In this document: piece after piece, positions 1 through 10,015 of the stretch
How positions within the stretch are numbered: the stretch's first letter is position 1
Layout: the number at the start of each line of letters is the position of its first letter
Assembly (NCBI GenBank): GCA_034769895.1
Contig: CM068369.1
Coordinates: forward strand, 428,817,479-428,881,478
Direction: 5' to 3'
Origin: Magicicada septendecula
Taxonomy: Eukaryota > Arthropoda > Insecta > Hemiptera > Cicadidae
Length of the DNA stretch: 64,000 bases
Notes under the pieces: model-generated
What the model saw: only the letters and a program-made list of their open reading frames with translations
Database searches by the model: none
Told to the model about the DNA's origin: nothing
Made by a program: the position numbers and the translations under genes

Positions 1-2380
1 CAAGTAATACGTTGTAGGTGGCGATCCGTAACTATTAAACTGCTGTCACCTGGTTTAATTAATATATTATTAACTAATATACCTTTCGGTTGTGACCGGT
101 GAAACCCTCAGAACATAGATTATTAAGTCCACAAAATTAGAATTATGTTCCTGAATTTATTATGGTATTATTCTATAGACTTAATTTAGTTCTCGGTGGT
201 TGTTTAATATGAGCAATATATATGGAGTATTTACTGAATGTAAGTGGTATTTGTTTCAACCCTAGTCCCTCAACGATCAAAATTTTGTTCAAATTTAGTA
301 TTAAAAAACCAGTTAGTTCAGTAATCTCCCGTCTCACCAGCTGCAAACTTGGAGCGCTGTTATTAGAAATAAGTATACTTATAGGTTAGTTATTCGGAGT
401 TTTTGTATCAATCTGTTAATAAATTATTACACCAACTACATATAGTATTTTCTCTGCAATGATTAAAACGTTATCTAATACAACCAATGTACTTTATTTA
501 TTTTTCTCTGGTATTTAACAAGTTACGTTGTCTCAGACAAACAATAAGACGATCCAATCGACTATCCCAACATGTATCGATTCTTAATTATTCAAACTCT
601 AAAAACATATATATTTGAAAATAATGACAATTAATTCTTATACCAGGGTTCGTGTAGTTCTTTGAACCATTAGTAAGGCCAGGTAAAACGCATAATTAAG
701 GTTGTTCAATTTACAAAAAGAATAAAATTATTTACTTAAAATACAATGATATGAAAATAATTTGTTTTTTACCCAAACGACGAAAGCTTCATTAGGCGGT
801 GAATGTTTGTCAACAGCGGTCAAAATCCAGTTTATATCGTCTTCACCCAGTAAAACTGCTCTGGTTTTCAATGAATTGATGATGGTAATCCCACAGGAAC
901 TCTTGTGCTTCGATTCTTCTTTTGCGACTTCACAATTCTTGGTCCCAATGAACTGGAATTAGGATCTCAGCTTACGCTGTCAATGAAGGTTATTTCGTCA
1001 ACCGAGTCTTCTGTATTTCCAAATATTTCCGTTAATTCAGGCTTTAACTCTTTACTGGTCTTCAATTTATAGCATGAATTGGTTTGATACCAAATTCAGC
1101 GGAATTATTTAATGATTGAGGTGAGAAGCTTTCAATTCTTTTTTATTTTACTCATTGATAATTTAGAGTGTTATTTAATTTGTACGATTCATTAGCGTTC
1201 AAATATAATTGTTTTACAAAAAAGGCTTTATCAGTTTGGACATATCTTTCCTTTATATTTATTCATATATTTTTATATCGGTTCATTTCAATCTAATCGC
1301 TTGTAACAATCAGAACCATCTATTCCAAAATCAACAACTTATTATATATCAGTTGCCTTAACAACCACGTTCTCTATATATCCTTGAGCCGGCATTATAG
1401 AATATTACTACTTCTTTCCAATAAAATACTCCATGCTTGGATTAATCTTGAATCACATAAAACTTTCCCCTAACCTTCCTTACTAAACAGTAAATGTTTT
1501 ACTAGAGTTTCGTTGGACTGGGTTTGCTAAAAAGGTATTCATTTCCTTTCACTAATATGGAATTTAGGCCTATAGATTCATTTATAACCATTATAACATT
1601 ATTTGGTTTTTAACTTAATTTTCTTTTTACCTGACCTACTGTACAATTAATTATTGGTTACATAGTTAATTACATGAATTTTAATTTACTGGTGGTTATT
1701 TGTTTTTATATTAATTAACTGGTTCTGGAACCCTTTATTAATTTATGACATAATTGTCAGAACTACTTGTTAGATTTAAAACACTGGTCACACTCCTGAT
1801 CCAGTTTATAAACATTACTTAGAACAACAGTATTTTTCAACATTATACAATACTGATAACTTAGTACAGTACCTAACATTGGTAACTATACTGGGTTATA
1901 TTAATACAAATCTAATATAAACATAAACATAATTATTGGTGAAGTATTATTATCAAATAACATTATTTCATTTTTAGTATATTCAACATACAATATAAAA
2001 TACTCTGTGACATGAACATGCCACAGTACAAAACAAACAATTCATAACATTCAATCATTCCTTAGTCTGGCTTTTATACATTTAATACTAGTCATTGCCT
2101 CCTTCTGGTTTGAGTTACTTCTCGAGCACATGACCTATTGAACAACCTTAAGTCAGGGTATGGTCCTTGACCATATTACATTCAATTTTTTATGTAACGT
2201 TGGGGAACCTCAACTATGTTGCGTTACAATGTTCATAATTCTTACCCATAACATACTGCATACAATTAACACAAATACACAAAATTATCTAGTTATCATC
2301 CTAAAATATTATCTGAAATCATTACAATTGAATCTCGTACCTAAAATCGTTTTGCTCTCATGCGTGAAATACATCACTAA
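1..2380. other. Region without a recognisable intact gene
   Basis: AT-rich sequence with no long reading frame, no LTR start signature and no polypurine tract that I can find. If the minus-strand element E1 continues leftward, its 3' internal part and 3' LTR should lie here or beyond the left edge, but I could not find the conserved hairpin plus G-run end. One short degraded coding-like stretch is listed separately. Confidence 0.5.
760..1085 (-). pseudogene. Degraded coding-like fragment, unknown protein
   Basis: Read on the minus strand this stretch gives protein-like text in two frames, broken by stops and at least one frame change. Pieces include KELKPELTEIFGNTEDSVDE and then, in another frame, DDINWILTAVDKHSPPNEAF. 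The composition looks more like a decayed gene than random AT-rich DNA. I do not recognise the family. It could be a retroelement fragment or a host pseudogene exon. Confidence 0.25.
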
Positions 2381-2640
2381 TCATTGAGTCATAGTTATAG
2401 CAACAGTTACTGAACAGCCCTCTGGGTTGTCAACCCTCAACTCTCTCTATAGAGCCGTATAAACTGACCGCCCGCTGTTTACAGAGGTCGTCCCCCTCTC
2501 ACTGAATTTTCAGCTACCCTCCTACTTCATCAATTACTTAAAGTCCCCCCTTTATACCCAGTTACAATTAGGTAACCACCCGCCGGATAGACCGGATCGA
2601 GCGTTTGCCTGGTTGCATAAACACTTTATTTTTTATGCCC

Positions 2641-2658
2641 CTGGCTTATAACGGCCAG
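2641..2658 (-). other. Conserved hairpin HP-A, E1 copy
   Basis: CTGGC and GCCAG arms enclose an 8-nt loop, just downstream (minus strand) of TAGTGTGTGTGG. The same landmark followed by a hairpin with different stem bases is found in E2, E3, E4 and E5. Confidence 0.55.
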
Positions 2659-2967
2659 CTCCTTTTCCACACACACTATTGTTTCCTGATGTTGGGCTGT
2701 GGCGCCCATTTGCGTCCCAGGAACTGAAGTTTACATATATATGGTATAGACGCTGCCTATACCGTTCTTGGTTCAGCGTTATATAAAATTCGGCATTACT
2801 GATGTCCGAGGACACCAGTAATCCTACTAAAATGATTCACACACCCTTAAAACGGCACTATCGCCACCTTCGACGATAGCCGCTGTTCCATAGTTATGTA
2901 GTTTCCCGTGTTACCCCCCTGTCAATTTCTATGTTCACCAATTTAGAATCTACTTACATAAATCCAC

Positions 2968-2993
2968 GGTCAGGGTTTGGTGAAGCCGTGACC
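2968..2993 (-). other. Conserved hairpin HP-B, E1 copy
   Basis: GGTCA and TGACC arms enclose a 16-nt loop containing CACCAAAC (minus strand). E4 has the same stem, E5 has GATTA/TAATC and E2 has CGGTTAT/ATGACCG at the matching place, so pairing is kept while bases differ. Confidence 0.5.
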
Positions 2994-3754
2994 GCCCGAA
3001 AATTGGGGAAACTACCAAAAGACATATAAGGCTCACACTGACACCGTTACTACAATTCACGGATGGTCAACTCTTATATGTTTGGTTATTTTCTCACTTA
3101 ATTTTTATATTTATTCAACATCTCTGAGATTCATATATACTTTTAACTTTTAAACATCTAACATTTCACTTTCTTCAAATTGCATTAAAAAATTCATACT
3201 TACATTACATCACTCATACAGTCATAGACACAATTATACAAACACCAAATAATGTACATAACTCCATGCATCTTCTGAAACATTTTAACAACCATGTTAC
3301 TCCACAAACTAAATACATTTCACATTTATTTATTTATTATCAAATTCCAGTCTCCTAAAATCATTTAAATTGATCATCACAATCTCTTTATAAAACATTT
3401 TAAATCAATCAAAAATATTTAAACATCTCAAATTATTTTAATTCCATCAAGTATTGAAAACAACATTTTAATTACATTACTCCAAAACAATTACAATTTA
3501 TTTATTACCTTCATAATTATTCTTGTTATTTATTTAGTCTGCCACAATATTATTTTATTATTACATCAATTTCTACTACATACACCCATTGTTTACATCA
3601 AATACATTTTACACATAGATACCATGAATTTCACTAAAACTTATTTACAAATTCTTGTCATTACTTTTTCTGTTTACCACACCTCGTTTCATAATATAGC
3701 CAGGTCATTACCATAAACTAAAATATTTAAAATGTCCATTCATTGAGTTTATAT

Positions 3755-5053
3755 TTACCCTCCATCATCATGTATTAGTCTTACTTTTATACAATAATTA
3801 TCGTCCTTACTCACACTCGTTACACTATTATTATTATTGTAATGACCATTATCAACATAGTATTTAACACCATTATTACCTATTAATTCATAACACCCGT
3901 CTACATTGGCAATTTCAGTTCTGTCTCCGTCAGTATTTTTGTTCAACATAAGGTAAGTTATTTTATCATCATATTCCTCCACTACATTCCTCACATCAAC
4001 ATAATCATCCATCTCTATTTTACAAGGTAAGCATTTCATATCGTCTATCTCCTTCAATTCTAACCTCTCTTTCAACTCATCATAACTCCTTCTCAACATA
4101 AATAACTCTATTATTCTCTCTCTCTCAAAATACTTCTCACAACCCCCCTGAACTATCTCATTCCATGCAAAGGGCACAACAAACTTACTATATGTCTTTG
4201 GCACTTCCAAGACCATCACAAAAAATAAAGGGACCATTTGAAGACACCTCGTCTTCCACACCACCACCGGAGGAAACTCTGTCCTCATAAAACACCTGTG
4301 AAACCTTTGTTTCACCATAAACTTGGGAAAAATCTGCCCTTTGCCCATCTAACCTCTCTACACACACTCTCATAACCTCATCAACACTTTCTCTGCTCAC
4401 AACCTTACACTCTCACACCACGTTTTTAATTTCACCACTGTTATTACTCGTTAACCCATTGTTATAATTATCGTTATTACTCACCTTGTTATCAATCATT
4501 TCTTCACTAATTACATTCCCACTACACTTACCGGTATTTCTTGTAACGTTATCTACGTCATCTTGTATTCATTTTATAGCGGTCTGGAAACGTTCATCAA
4601 TACGTTTACATAATGCATTACTTAGATCATCAAACTTTACACTTATACTCTGCTCAAACTTAATATTTTGTTCTTTAAGTTCTTTAAAATTAATATCATT
4701 TTTAATATTCTGTTGTTCACATTTTATTTTCTGTTCTTTAATGTCATTACTTAATTGGTCAAATTTTTCGTCATTGCATCAAAACGTTTACTCATAAAAT
4801 TAAATAGGTCATTCATTGACAACTCTTTTTCTTTAGTATTTGTTTTTATCATTACCGGAGTAGATTTTGCTTCAGCATTACTTATTATAATTGACTCGGT
4901 TAGGTCAGCGTTAGTTACTGATTTCATACTCGAGTCAGCTGTTGGCATTGGCTGACTTAATTCACTCACACTCGGTGACGGGTCCATTGACCCAAGGCCA
5001 CTCTCATTCATAACTGAGTCTATCAATTAATTTCTTTTTCGTTATCAGACATT
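3755..5053 (-). pseudogene. E1 coiled-coil, gag-like protein (frameshifted)
   Basis: This is the E1 copy of the only gene carried by these elements. It starts MSDNEKEI near 5053, but the next residues continue in another frame (5026-4751). The middle is broken around 4750-4400, and two overlapping frames cover 4400-3755. The last frame ends in V-R-L-I-H-D-D-G-G, the family signature. The N-terminal half is acidic, Ser/Thr-rich and then heptad-like. The C-terminal half shares the N-T-D-G-D-x-T-x-I-x-N-V-D segment with E4 and, more weakly, E2 and E3. No zinc knuckle or protease motif is visible. By position after the PBS it should be a Gag-equivalent, but that is inference. Confidence 0.6.
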
Positions 5054-5245
5054 TTATACTGTTCTATTAAATACTTATTAAATTTTCCTTGTAATCTAAC
5101 ATGCACAATTTATCAACACCTCGTAATTTTATTTTGCGTATGTTACGTAAATTTTACGAAAGTTATTTTCGACTTTCGCCAACCCTATTCCATTCTCTGT
5201 GCTTTAAAATAGGCCAATTTGGAATAAATACATTATTTATTCCAA

Positions 5246-5263
5246 ATCCTGGTCACGGCACCA
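5246..5263 (-). promoter_or_regulatory. Primer binding site, E1 (tRNA-His type)
   Basis: On the minus strand this reads TGGTGCCGTGACCAGGAT, directly after the LTR end. The first 12 bases match the complement of the tRNA-His 3' end as known from His-primed retroelements. Confidence 0.6.
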
Positions 5264-5982
5264 TTTATCGTGTTATATTATTATTAAATATTTATAAATG
5301 ATCACAAACTCCCACTTACCTTTTATTTGTCAACTCTCTGGCCAGATCGTCTAGTGGTGTAACCCTATTTCGTATAGCGAATTTACCAGCACAGAAAATG
5401 AAATCAGGTACTTGAAATGATTATTCTAACACACATATATCAAGTGAAATAAAATGTTAATTTATTATTATTTATTGGTATGCCATTCTTTGTCCTCCCC
5501 TCTCTTCATTTCCTTCTACATCTGTTCTAAACGTTATTAAAACCTACTTGGCTATGCCACTTATACTATTATATCAACATTACATATTTATTTATTTAAT
5601 ATTATATAAAGCAGCCCAGTTCGCTCACTCTCTCATACACACATATTTAAATTTTCCTCATACTTTAAATTTAGCGCTTTATAAAAATTACGGTAAGAAT
5701 TAAAAAGAAAGTAGCACTGTTACTTCTCTGATTGTCCTGGTCGACCCGTGTTGTACTCTGTGGGTTTATCACTCACATGTCCGAAATAGTTCTCACATTT
5801 TGTTTTCTATGACACTGTAAGGTAATTTGTTCTCACGTTGTTTTTAATTCCACTTTATATTATAAATTTAACATCATTTTAATACTTTAAAATTACGAGC
5901 TGAAGTTTTAGGCTGACAAGTCTATATGTTAACGCCCGGCCGGGGTTACATCTCTCAATAGACTGCTTTAACTATTTTACCA

Positions 5983-5990
5983 TTTTTATA
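5983..5990 (-). promoter_or_regulatory. TATA box in LTR-D
   Basis: TATAAAAA on the minus strand, inside the LTR upstream of the PBS and in the right place to start the element's genomic RNA. Initiation would be expected 25-30 nt downstream, around 5955. Confidence 0.45.
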
Positions 5991-6058
5991 GGCGGACGAG
6001 ATAAAACTTTTCCCAGCCGGCGATGCGCACCACTACTGGCGTCCGCTGCCTTCAGATG

Positions 6059-6202
6059 TTTAAACATTTTTCTTGCCTCCAGAAACGATTAAGACTATAA
6101 AATAGGTTATTTACCTTCTGTCGACGTTTCTTAAAATCCTTTTAGGATTACTCGAGTTTCAACACCATTTGGTGTCATCATCAGATCGGTGAATTAGGTT
6201 AA
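6059..6202 (-). repeat. Penelope pseudo-LTR, downstream copy
   Basis: Direct repeat of 8845-8988 with no differences I could see. It carries a hammerhead-ribozyme-like core and defines the 3' end of the element on the minus strand. Confidence 0.85.
6105..6200 (-). ncRNA. Hammerhead-ribozyme-like motif, copy 1
   Basis: On the minus strand the core reads CTGATGA (6178-6184), a stem II hairpin ACACC-AAAT-GGTGT, GAAAC (6156-6160), a hairpin AATCC-TAAAA-GGATT in the stem III position, then GTC (6123-6125) as the expected cleavage triplet. The outer arms (ACC/GGT and TTA/AAT) can form a broken stem I. Core order and sense orientation match the type I hammerheads known in Penelope pseudo-LTRs. Pairing in stem I next to the core is poor, so activity is unproven. 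Confidence 0.65.
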
Positions 6203-6372
6203 AACATTTCGATGCATATGCATCTCGTTAGATATTTAAAAGATTAAAAACAACACATAACATTATATAAAACAATAAATAAACTATATCACAATAAAAT
6301 AACATTAATAAAAGAATATAAAAACAACGCGGCCGCAAACGATCCTGCACAGGAACGCACCCCACGGTAAGA

Positions 6373-8853
6373 TTAATCAATGCCGGTTTGACCTCGGTTC
6401 AATTTCATCGATCTGATATAGCCAATCTCTCGTTCCATAAGATCGATTCTATTAAATAAAACATTATTGTTATGTATCGCTTTTTCATTTAGGACACGAT
6501 TGTGATCCTTCTTTATGGCTTTGTATATCTCGAATCTTTCAAGGGTGTCCAGCTTTAGTGACTTTTTACATTTATGTAGGATATCTAAATTATCGTTGAT
6601 ACTTTTTATATTATGGTTATATGAGCTCAAATGTTCTGCAAATGTAGATCTTGTTACATTAGACTTGGAGCTTGGGATATGTTCTTTATAGCGTAATTTG
6701 AAAGAACGACCTGTTTGTCCTATATAGAACCGTGTGCAATCAGAACAATTAAGTCTATATACACCAGTACCATCAAATATATCGGAGGGTGTATTTTTGT
6801 TGGTAAAAGTGAGTTTTTTCTCAAGTTTATTACTTGCCTTTGAGGCCAATGTAATATTATGCTTTTTTAATAGGTTTTTTAAAGTATGGTATAGATTTTC
6901 ACCATATTCTATAGCAATGTATTTGTTTTCTTTGGATACATCAATATTTATTGGTTTGTTTTGTTTTTTATTAATTAATCTATCTACTATATGACTTTTG
7001 TATCCATTGGCCAATGCTATGTGCTTGATAATGTTTAGTTCACTGTTATAATCATCTGTAGATAAGGGCAATGCCAGCAATCTATGAATCATGCAGTTAA
7101 AAAAAGCCATTTTATGTGACATAGGGTGATACGATGAGGCGTGAATAGCATGATCTGTGATTGTTGGTTTTCTGTAAATATTATAGCTAATTTTATTATT
7201 TATTTTAGTTAAAGTTAAATCTAAAAAATGAATTTTATTATTCATTTCAGTTTCTAATGTGAATTGTAAATTATTTGTAATAGTGTTCATATATTTTTTA
7301 AGCATTTCTAATTGTCTGCAATTGCCATTGTAAATCATTATTGTGTCATCCACATATCGTCGGTAAAATAAAATTTTTGTATAATGTTTGTTTTTAGTTG
7401 ATAAAATTTCATTTGTTTCAATATGATTTAGGTAAATTTCAGCCAGGATGCCTGACAATGGGGATCCCATAGCTAAACCATCCCGTTGTAAATAATATTT
7501 GTTTTCGAAAGTAAAGTAATTTTGTTCTAATATTACTTTTGTCAAATTGATTAACTCATCAACTGCTTCATAATTTAATGTGGATTTAGATAGTAATAAA
7601 TTTTTAGCTATTTCTAACGTTTCGGTAATAGGAATGTTCGTGTATAGATTTACTATGTCGAATGAGGCGAGAGTGTGTCTCGGTTCGATTGTAATAGTTT
7701 TTGTAAGTTTGACCAGTTCTAAGCTGTTTTTTAAACTATAATTTTTATTAAACGTTATGTGTTGTCTAAAAATTTTTTCAAGTTTTTTGGCAATTTTATA
7801 TGAAGGTGCAGACATAAAATTAACTAAAGGACGGATAGGCATATTATTTTTATGTATTTTTGGAAGGCCCTTAAGTCTAGGGGCCTTGGGGTCTATCATT
7901 TTTAAGTGTTTTTTCTCATCGTGCGTAATGACATATTTTGATTTATTCAATATTGATTTCACTTTATTGTTAAATGTAAGAGTGGGATCGCTATGAATCT
8001 CAATAATGTTATTGTTTTTAATGAAGTCCAGTATCTTATTTTTATAATCATCATAAGTTAAAATTACGAGAGTTTGACCTTTGTCCGCTTTGGTGACGAT
8101 TGCGTTATGGTCTATTAATTTCGTCTTTATCTCGTTAAACACCCTTGTTTCGCTATGGTAAATAGTTTTTGTATTCTTTATGTTTTCGGCTTTTAAAACG
8201 TTTTTTATTTTATTGTCAATTGCATGTCTTATTACTGTTTTCGTTTCTTCATTAGGTATGGAATTTATTGCGGTTTCAGCGTTTAATATTTCGTTACAGA
8301 GTGATTGTTTGGAACTATTGTTTTTAAGATTGTATTTTAAGCCTTTATTCAATAAGTTGGTTTCTTCGTTGTTGAACTGTATTCCGGTAAGATTAACAAT
8401 ACGTGGGTAAAACTGGTGATTTATTACATTGTTCTCTTGCGTGTCGTTCTGTTTTTTCAATAAGTTACGAATTTTTTTACTTTGTGTCTTCTTTTTCTTT
8501 ATAATGGTACTATTTATTTGTCTTTCAATCAAATATGTTACATTGTGGACTTGTGAGGCATGTAGGTTTTGTAAAAGTTCGAGATGTTTTTTCAAGAGCA
8601 TCGTATTGAGTAAGTTCTTTTTACTATGCAAATGTTTTATTTCGTTCTTTATCCATAATTTAGTGGCCATTTCTTTAGTTTTTTTAGCGCTATAAGAACT
8701 AGATTTTATTTTTATTTGGACATAACTCGGCACGATTTGCAAACTTAAACATGCTTTGTTATACCTAATATTTAGTGCCGTTTTTAGTAGTTTTAATCTT
8801 AAATTCATATATTGAAAGGCAATTTTTACCTGACTGGCATTCAATTTAAACAT
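6373..8853 (-). CDS. Penelope-like reverse transcriptase with GIY-YIG endonuclease
   Basis: This is an intact 826-residue protein that copies the element's RNA at a nicked target. The RT part has the T-K-A-D-K-G segment, motif A F-D-I-V-N-L-Y (Asp near residue 399), motif B G-L-A-M-G-S-P-L-S-G and motif C Y-V-D-D at 500-503. A Cys pair (N-C-S-D-C) precedes the C-terminal GIY-YIG domain, with G-V-Y near 697, F-Y-I-G-Q-T-G near 709, and then an Arg, a His and a Glu in the expected order. Length and order match endonuclease-bearing Penelope proteins. The ATG at 8853 lies in the upstream pseudo-LTR. In-frame sequence further upstream has no better start. I see no stops or frameshifts, so the enzyme may be functional. 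Confidence 0.93.
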   Translation of the reverse strand: MFKLNASQVKIAFQYMNLRLKLLKTALNIRYNKACLSLQIVPSYVQIKIKSSSYSAKKTKEMATKLWIKNEIKHLHSKKNLLNTMLLKKHLELLQNLHASQVHNVTYLIERQINSTIIKKKKTQSKKIRNLLKKQNDTQENNVINHQFYPRIVNLTGIQFNNEETNLLNKGLKYNLKNNSSKQSLCNEILNAETAINSIPNEETKTVIRHAIDNKIKNVLKAENIKNTKTIYHSETRVFNEIKTKLIDHNAIVTKADKGQTLVILTYDDYKNKILDFIKNNNIIEIHSDPTLTFNNKVKSILNKSKYVITHDEKKHLKMIDPKAPRLKGLPKIHKNNMPIRPLVNFMSAPSYKIAKKLEKIFRQHITFNKNYSLKNSLELVKLTKTITIEPRHTLASFDIVNLYTNIPITETLEIAKNLLLSKSTLNYEAVDELINLTKVILEQNYFTFENKYYLQRDGLAMGSPLSGILAEIYLNHIETNEILSTKNKHYTKILFYRRYVDDTIMIYNGNCRQLEMLKKYMNTITNNLQFTLETEMNNKIHFLDLTLTKINNKISYNIYRKPTITDHAIHASSYHPMSHKMAFFNCMIHRLLALPLSTDDYNSELNIIKHIALANGYKSHIVDRLINKKQNKPINIDVSKENKYIAIEYGENLYHTLKNLLKKHNITLASKASNKLEKKLTFTNKNTPSDIFDGTGVYRLNCSDCTRFYIGQTGRSFKLRYKEHIPSSKSNVTRSTFAEHLSSYNHNIKSINDNLDILHKCKKSLKLDTLERFEIYKAIKKDHNRVLNEKAIHNNNVLFNRIDLMEREIGYIRSMKLNRGQTGID

Positions 8854-8988
8854 TTTTCTTGCCTCCAGAAACGATTAAGACTATAAAATAGGTTATTTAC
8901 CTTCTGTCGACGTTTCTTAAAATCCTTTTAGGATTACTCGAGTTTCAACACCATTTGGTGTCATCATCAGATCGGTGAATTAGGTTAA
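8845..8988 (-). repeat. Penelope pseudo-LTR, upstream copy
   Basis: Direct repeat of 6059-6202, sitting upstream of and including the RT start codon. It holds the second hammerhead-like core and is presumably the promoter region. Confidence 0.85.
8891..8986 (-). ncRNA. Hammerhead-ribozyme-like motif, copy 2
   Basis: Same sequence as copy 1, shifted by 2786 bp. Having one core on each side of the gene in the same orientation would let a transcript be cut into unit-length RNA. Confidence 0.65.
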
Positions 8989-8992
8989 TATA

Positions 8993-9481
8993 CATAATAT
9001 TACATTGGCCTCAAAGGCAAGTAATAAACTTGAGAAAAAACTCACTTTTACCAACAAAAATACACCCTCCGATATATTTGATGGTACTGGTGTATATAGA
9101 CTTAATTGTTCTGATTGCACACGGTTCTATATAGGACAAACAGGTCGTTCTTTCAAATTACGCTATAAAGAACATATCCCAAGCTCCAAGTCTAATGTAA
9201 CAAGATCTACATTTGCAGAACATTTGAGCTCATATAACCATAATATAAAAAGTATCAACGATAATTTAGATATCCTACATAAATGTAAAAAGTCACTAAA
9301 GCTGGACACCCTTGAAAGATTCGAGATATACAAAGCCATAAAGAAGGATCACAATCGTGTCCTAAATGAAAAAGCGATACATAACAATAATGTTTTATTT
9401 AATAGAATCGATCTTATGGAACGAGAGATTGGCTATATCAGATCGATGAAATTGAACCGAGGTCAAACCGGCATTGATTAA
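8993..9481 (+). pseudogene. Inverted 5'-truncated copy of the Penelope gene (GIY-YIG part)
   Basis: This holds the last roughly 160 codons of the RT/GIY-YIG gene in the opposite orientation, identical in translation to the C-terminus of the 826-aa protein. It has lost the RT domain entirely. It contains the endonuclease motifs G-V-Y and F-Y-I-G-Q-T. A Met codon at 9005 is fortuitous (vector of truncation). It belongs to the inverted arm of the element and is not a separate gene. Confidence 0.85.
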
Positions 9482-9653
9482 TCTTACCGTGGGGTGCGTT
9501 CCTGTGCAGGATCGTTTGCGGCCGCGTTGTTTTTATATTCTTTTATTAATGTTATTTTATTGTGATATAGTTTATTTATTGTTTTATATAATGTTATGTG
9601 TTGTTTTTAATCTTTTAAATATCTAACGAGATGCATATGCATCGAAATGTTTT

Positions 9654-9749
9654 AACCTAATTCACCGATCTGATGATGACACCAAATGGTGTTGAAACTC
9701 GAGTAATCCTAAAAGGATTTTAAGAAACGTCGACAGAAGGTAAATAACC
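9654..9749 (+). ncRNA. Hammerhead-ribozyme-like motif, copy 3 (inverted)
   Basis: Same core as copies 1 and 2 but on the plus strand, within the inverted arm: CTGATGA, GAAAC and GTC in order. Confidence 0.6.
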
Positions 9750-10015
9750 TATTTTATAGTCTTCAGATGTTATTCGTCGACTGCCTTTGTTTTCCGCGCG
9801 CCGGGCCAGAAAGAATGTACCAGTTCGTGCCGTTAGCGTGAGAAACTTGGCCGACTGTGTGCACGGTTGAAAGCGCAGGCAATCTTTGCAATCTGCACAT
9901 ACCAATGCCAATTCACTCCCGTCTCGACGCTACAGTCTATTCACCGTAATTTCTTAGTTGCAAATAATATTGAAAAGATTTCACTTACAAAACCCCATCG
10001 GTCTATACCGTTACA

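Larger units (their letters stand above)
2400..5263 (-). mobile_element. Internal region of LTR element E1 (minus strand)
   Basis: Read on the minus strand this starts at a primer binding site (5246-5263), carries the family's coiled-coil gene (about 5053-3755), and then a long non-coding part homologous to the same part of E2, E4 and E5. Shared landmarks include the block around 2800-3010 and the motif TAGTGTGTGTGG before a small hairpin at 2641-2658. The 3' end was not found, so the left boundary is uncertain. No reverse transcriptase, integrase or protease is visible. Confidence 0.7.
6061..9760 (-). mobile_element. Penelope-like retroelement with inverted partial copy
   Basis: The layout is a minus-strand unit flanked by direct repeats of 144 bp (6059-6202 and 8845-8988, the pseudo-LTRs), followed by an inverted partial copy. 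Positions 8993-9763 are the reverse complement of 6091-6861, apparently base for base. Flanking 11-bp copies of CTTCAGATGTT at 6050-6060 and 9761-9771 look like the target duplication. The right arm lacks the first 30 or so bases of the pseudo-LTR. Partial inverted copies joined head to head are a known Penelope arrangement. Identical arms and an unbroken gene indicate a recent insertion. Confidence 0.9.
5264..10015 (-). repeat. LTR-D, 5' LTR of E1, split by a Penelope element
   Basis: On the minus strand the LTR begins TGTAACGGTATAG at 10015, is interrupted by the Penelope element (6061-9760, target duplication at 6050-6060 and 9761-9771), resumes, and ends at the PBS at 5263. Without the insertion it is about 1.04 kb. 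A TATAAAAA box lies at 5983-5990. E1 itself lies inside an older LTR-B copy, since 10016 onward aligns to about 39770 onward. Confidence 0.7.

Noticed and set aside
6734..8695. Several plus-strand frames opposite the Penelope gene
   Set aside because: They are shadows of the 826-codon minus-strand gene.
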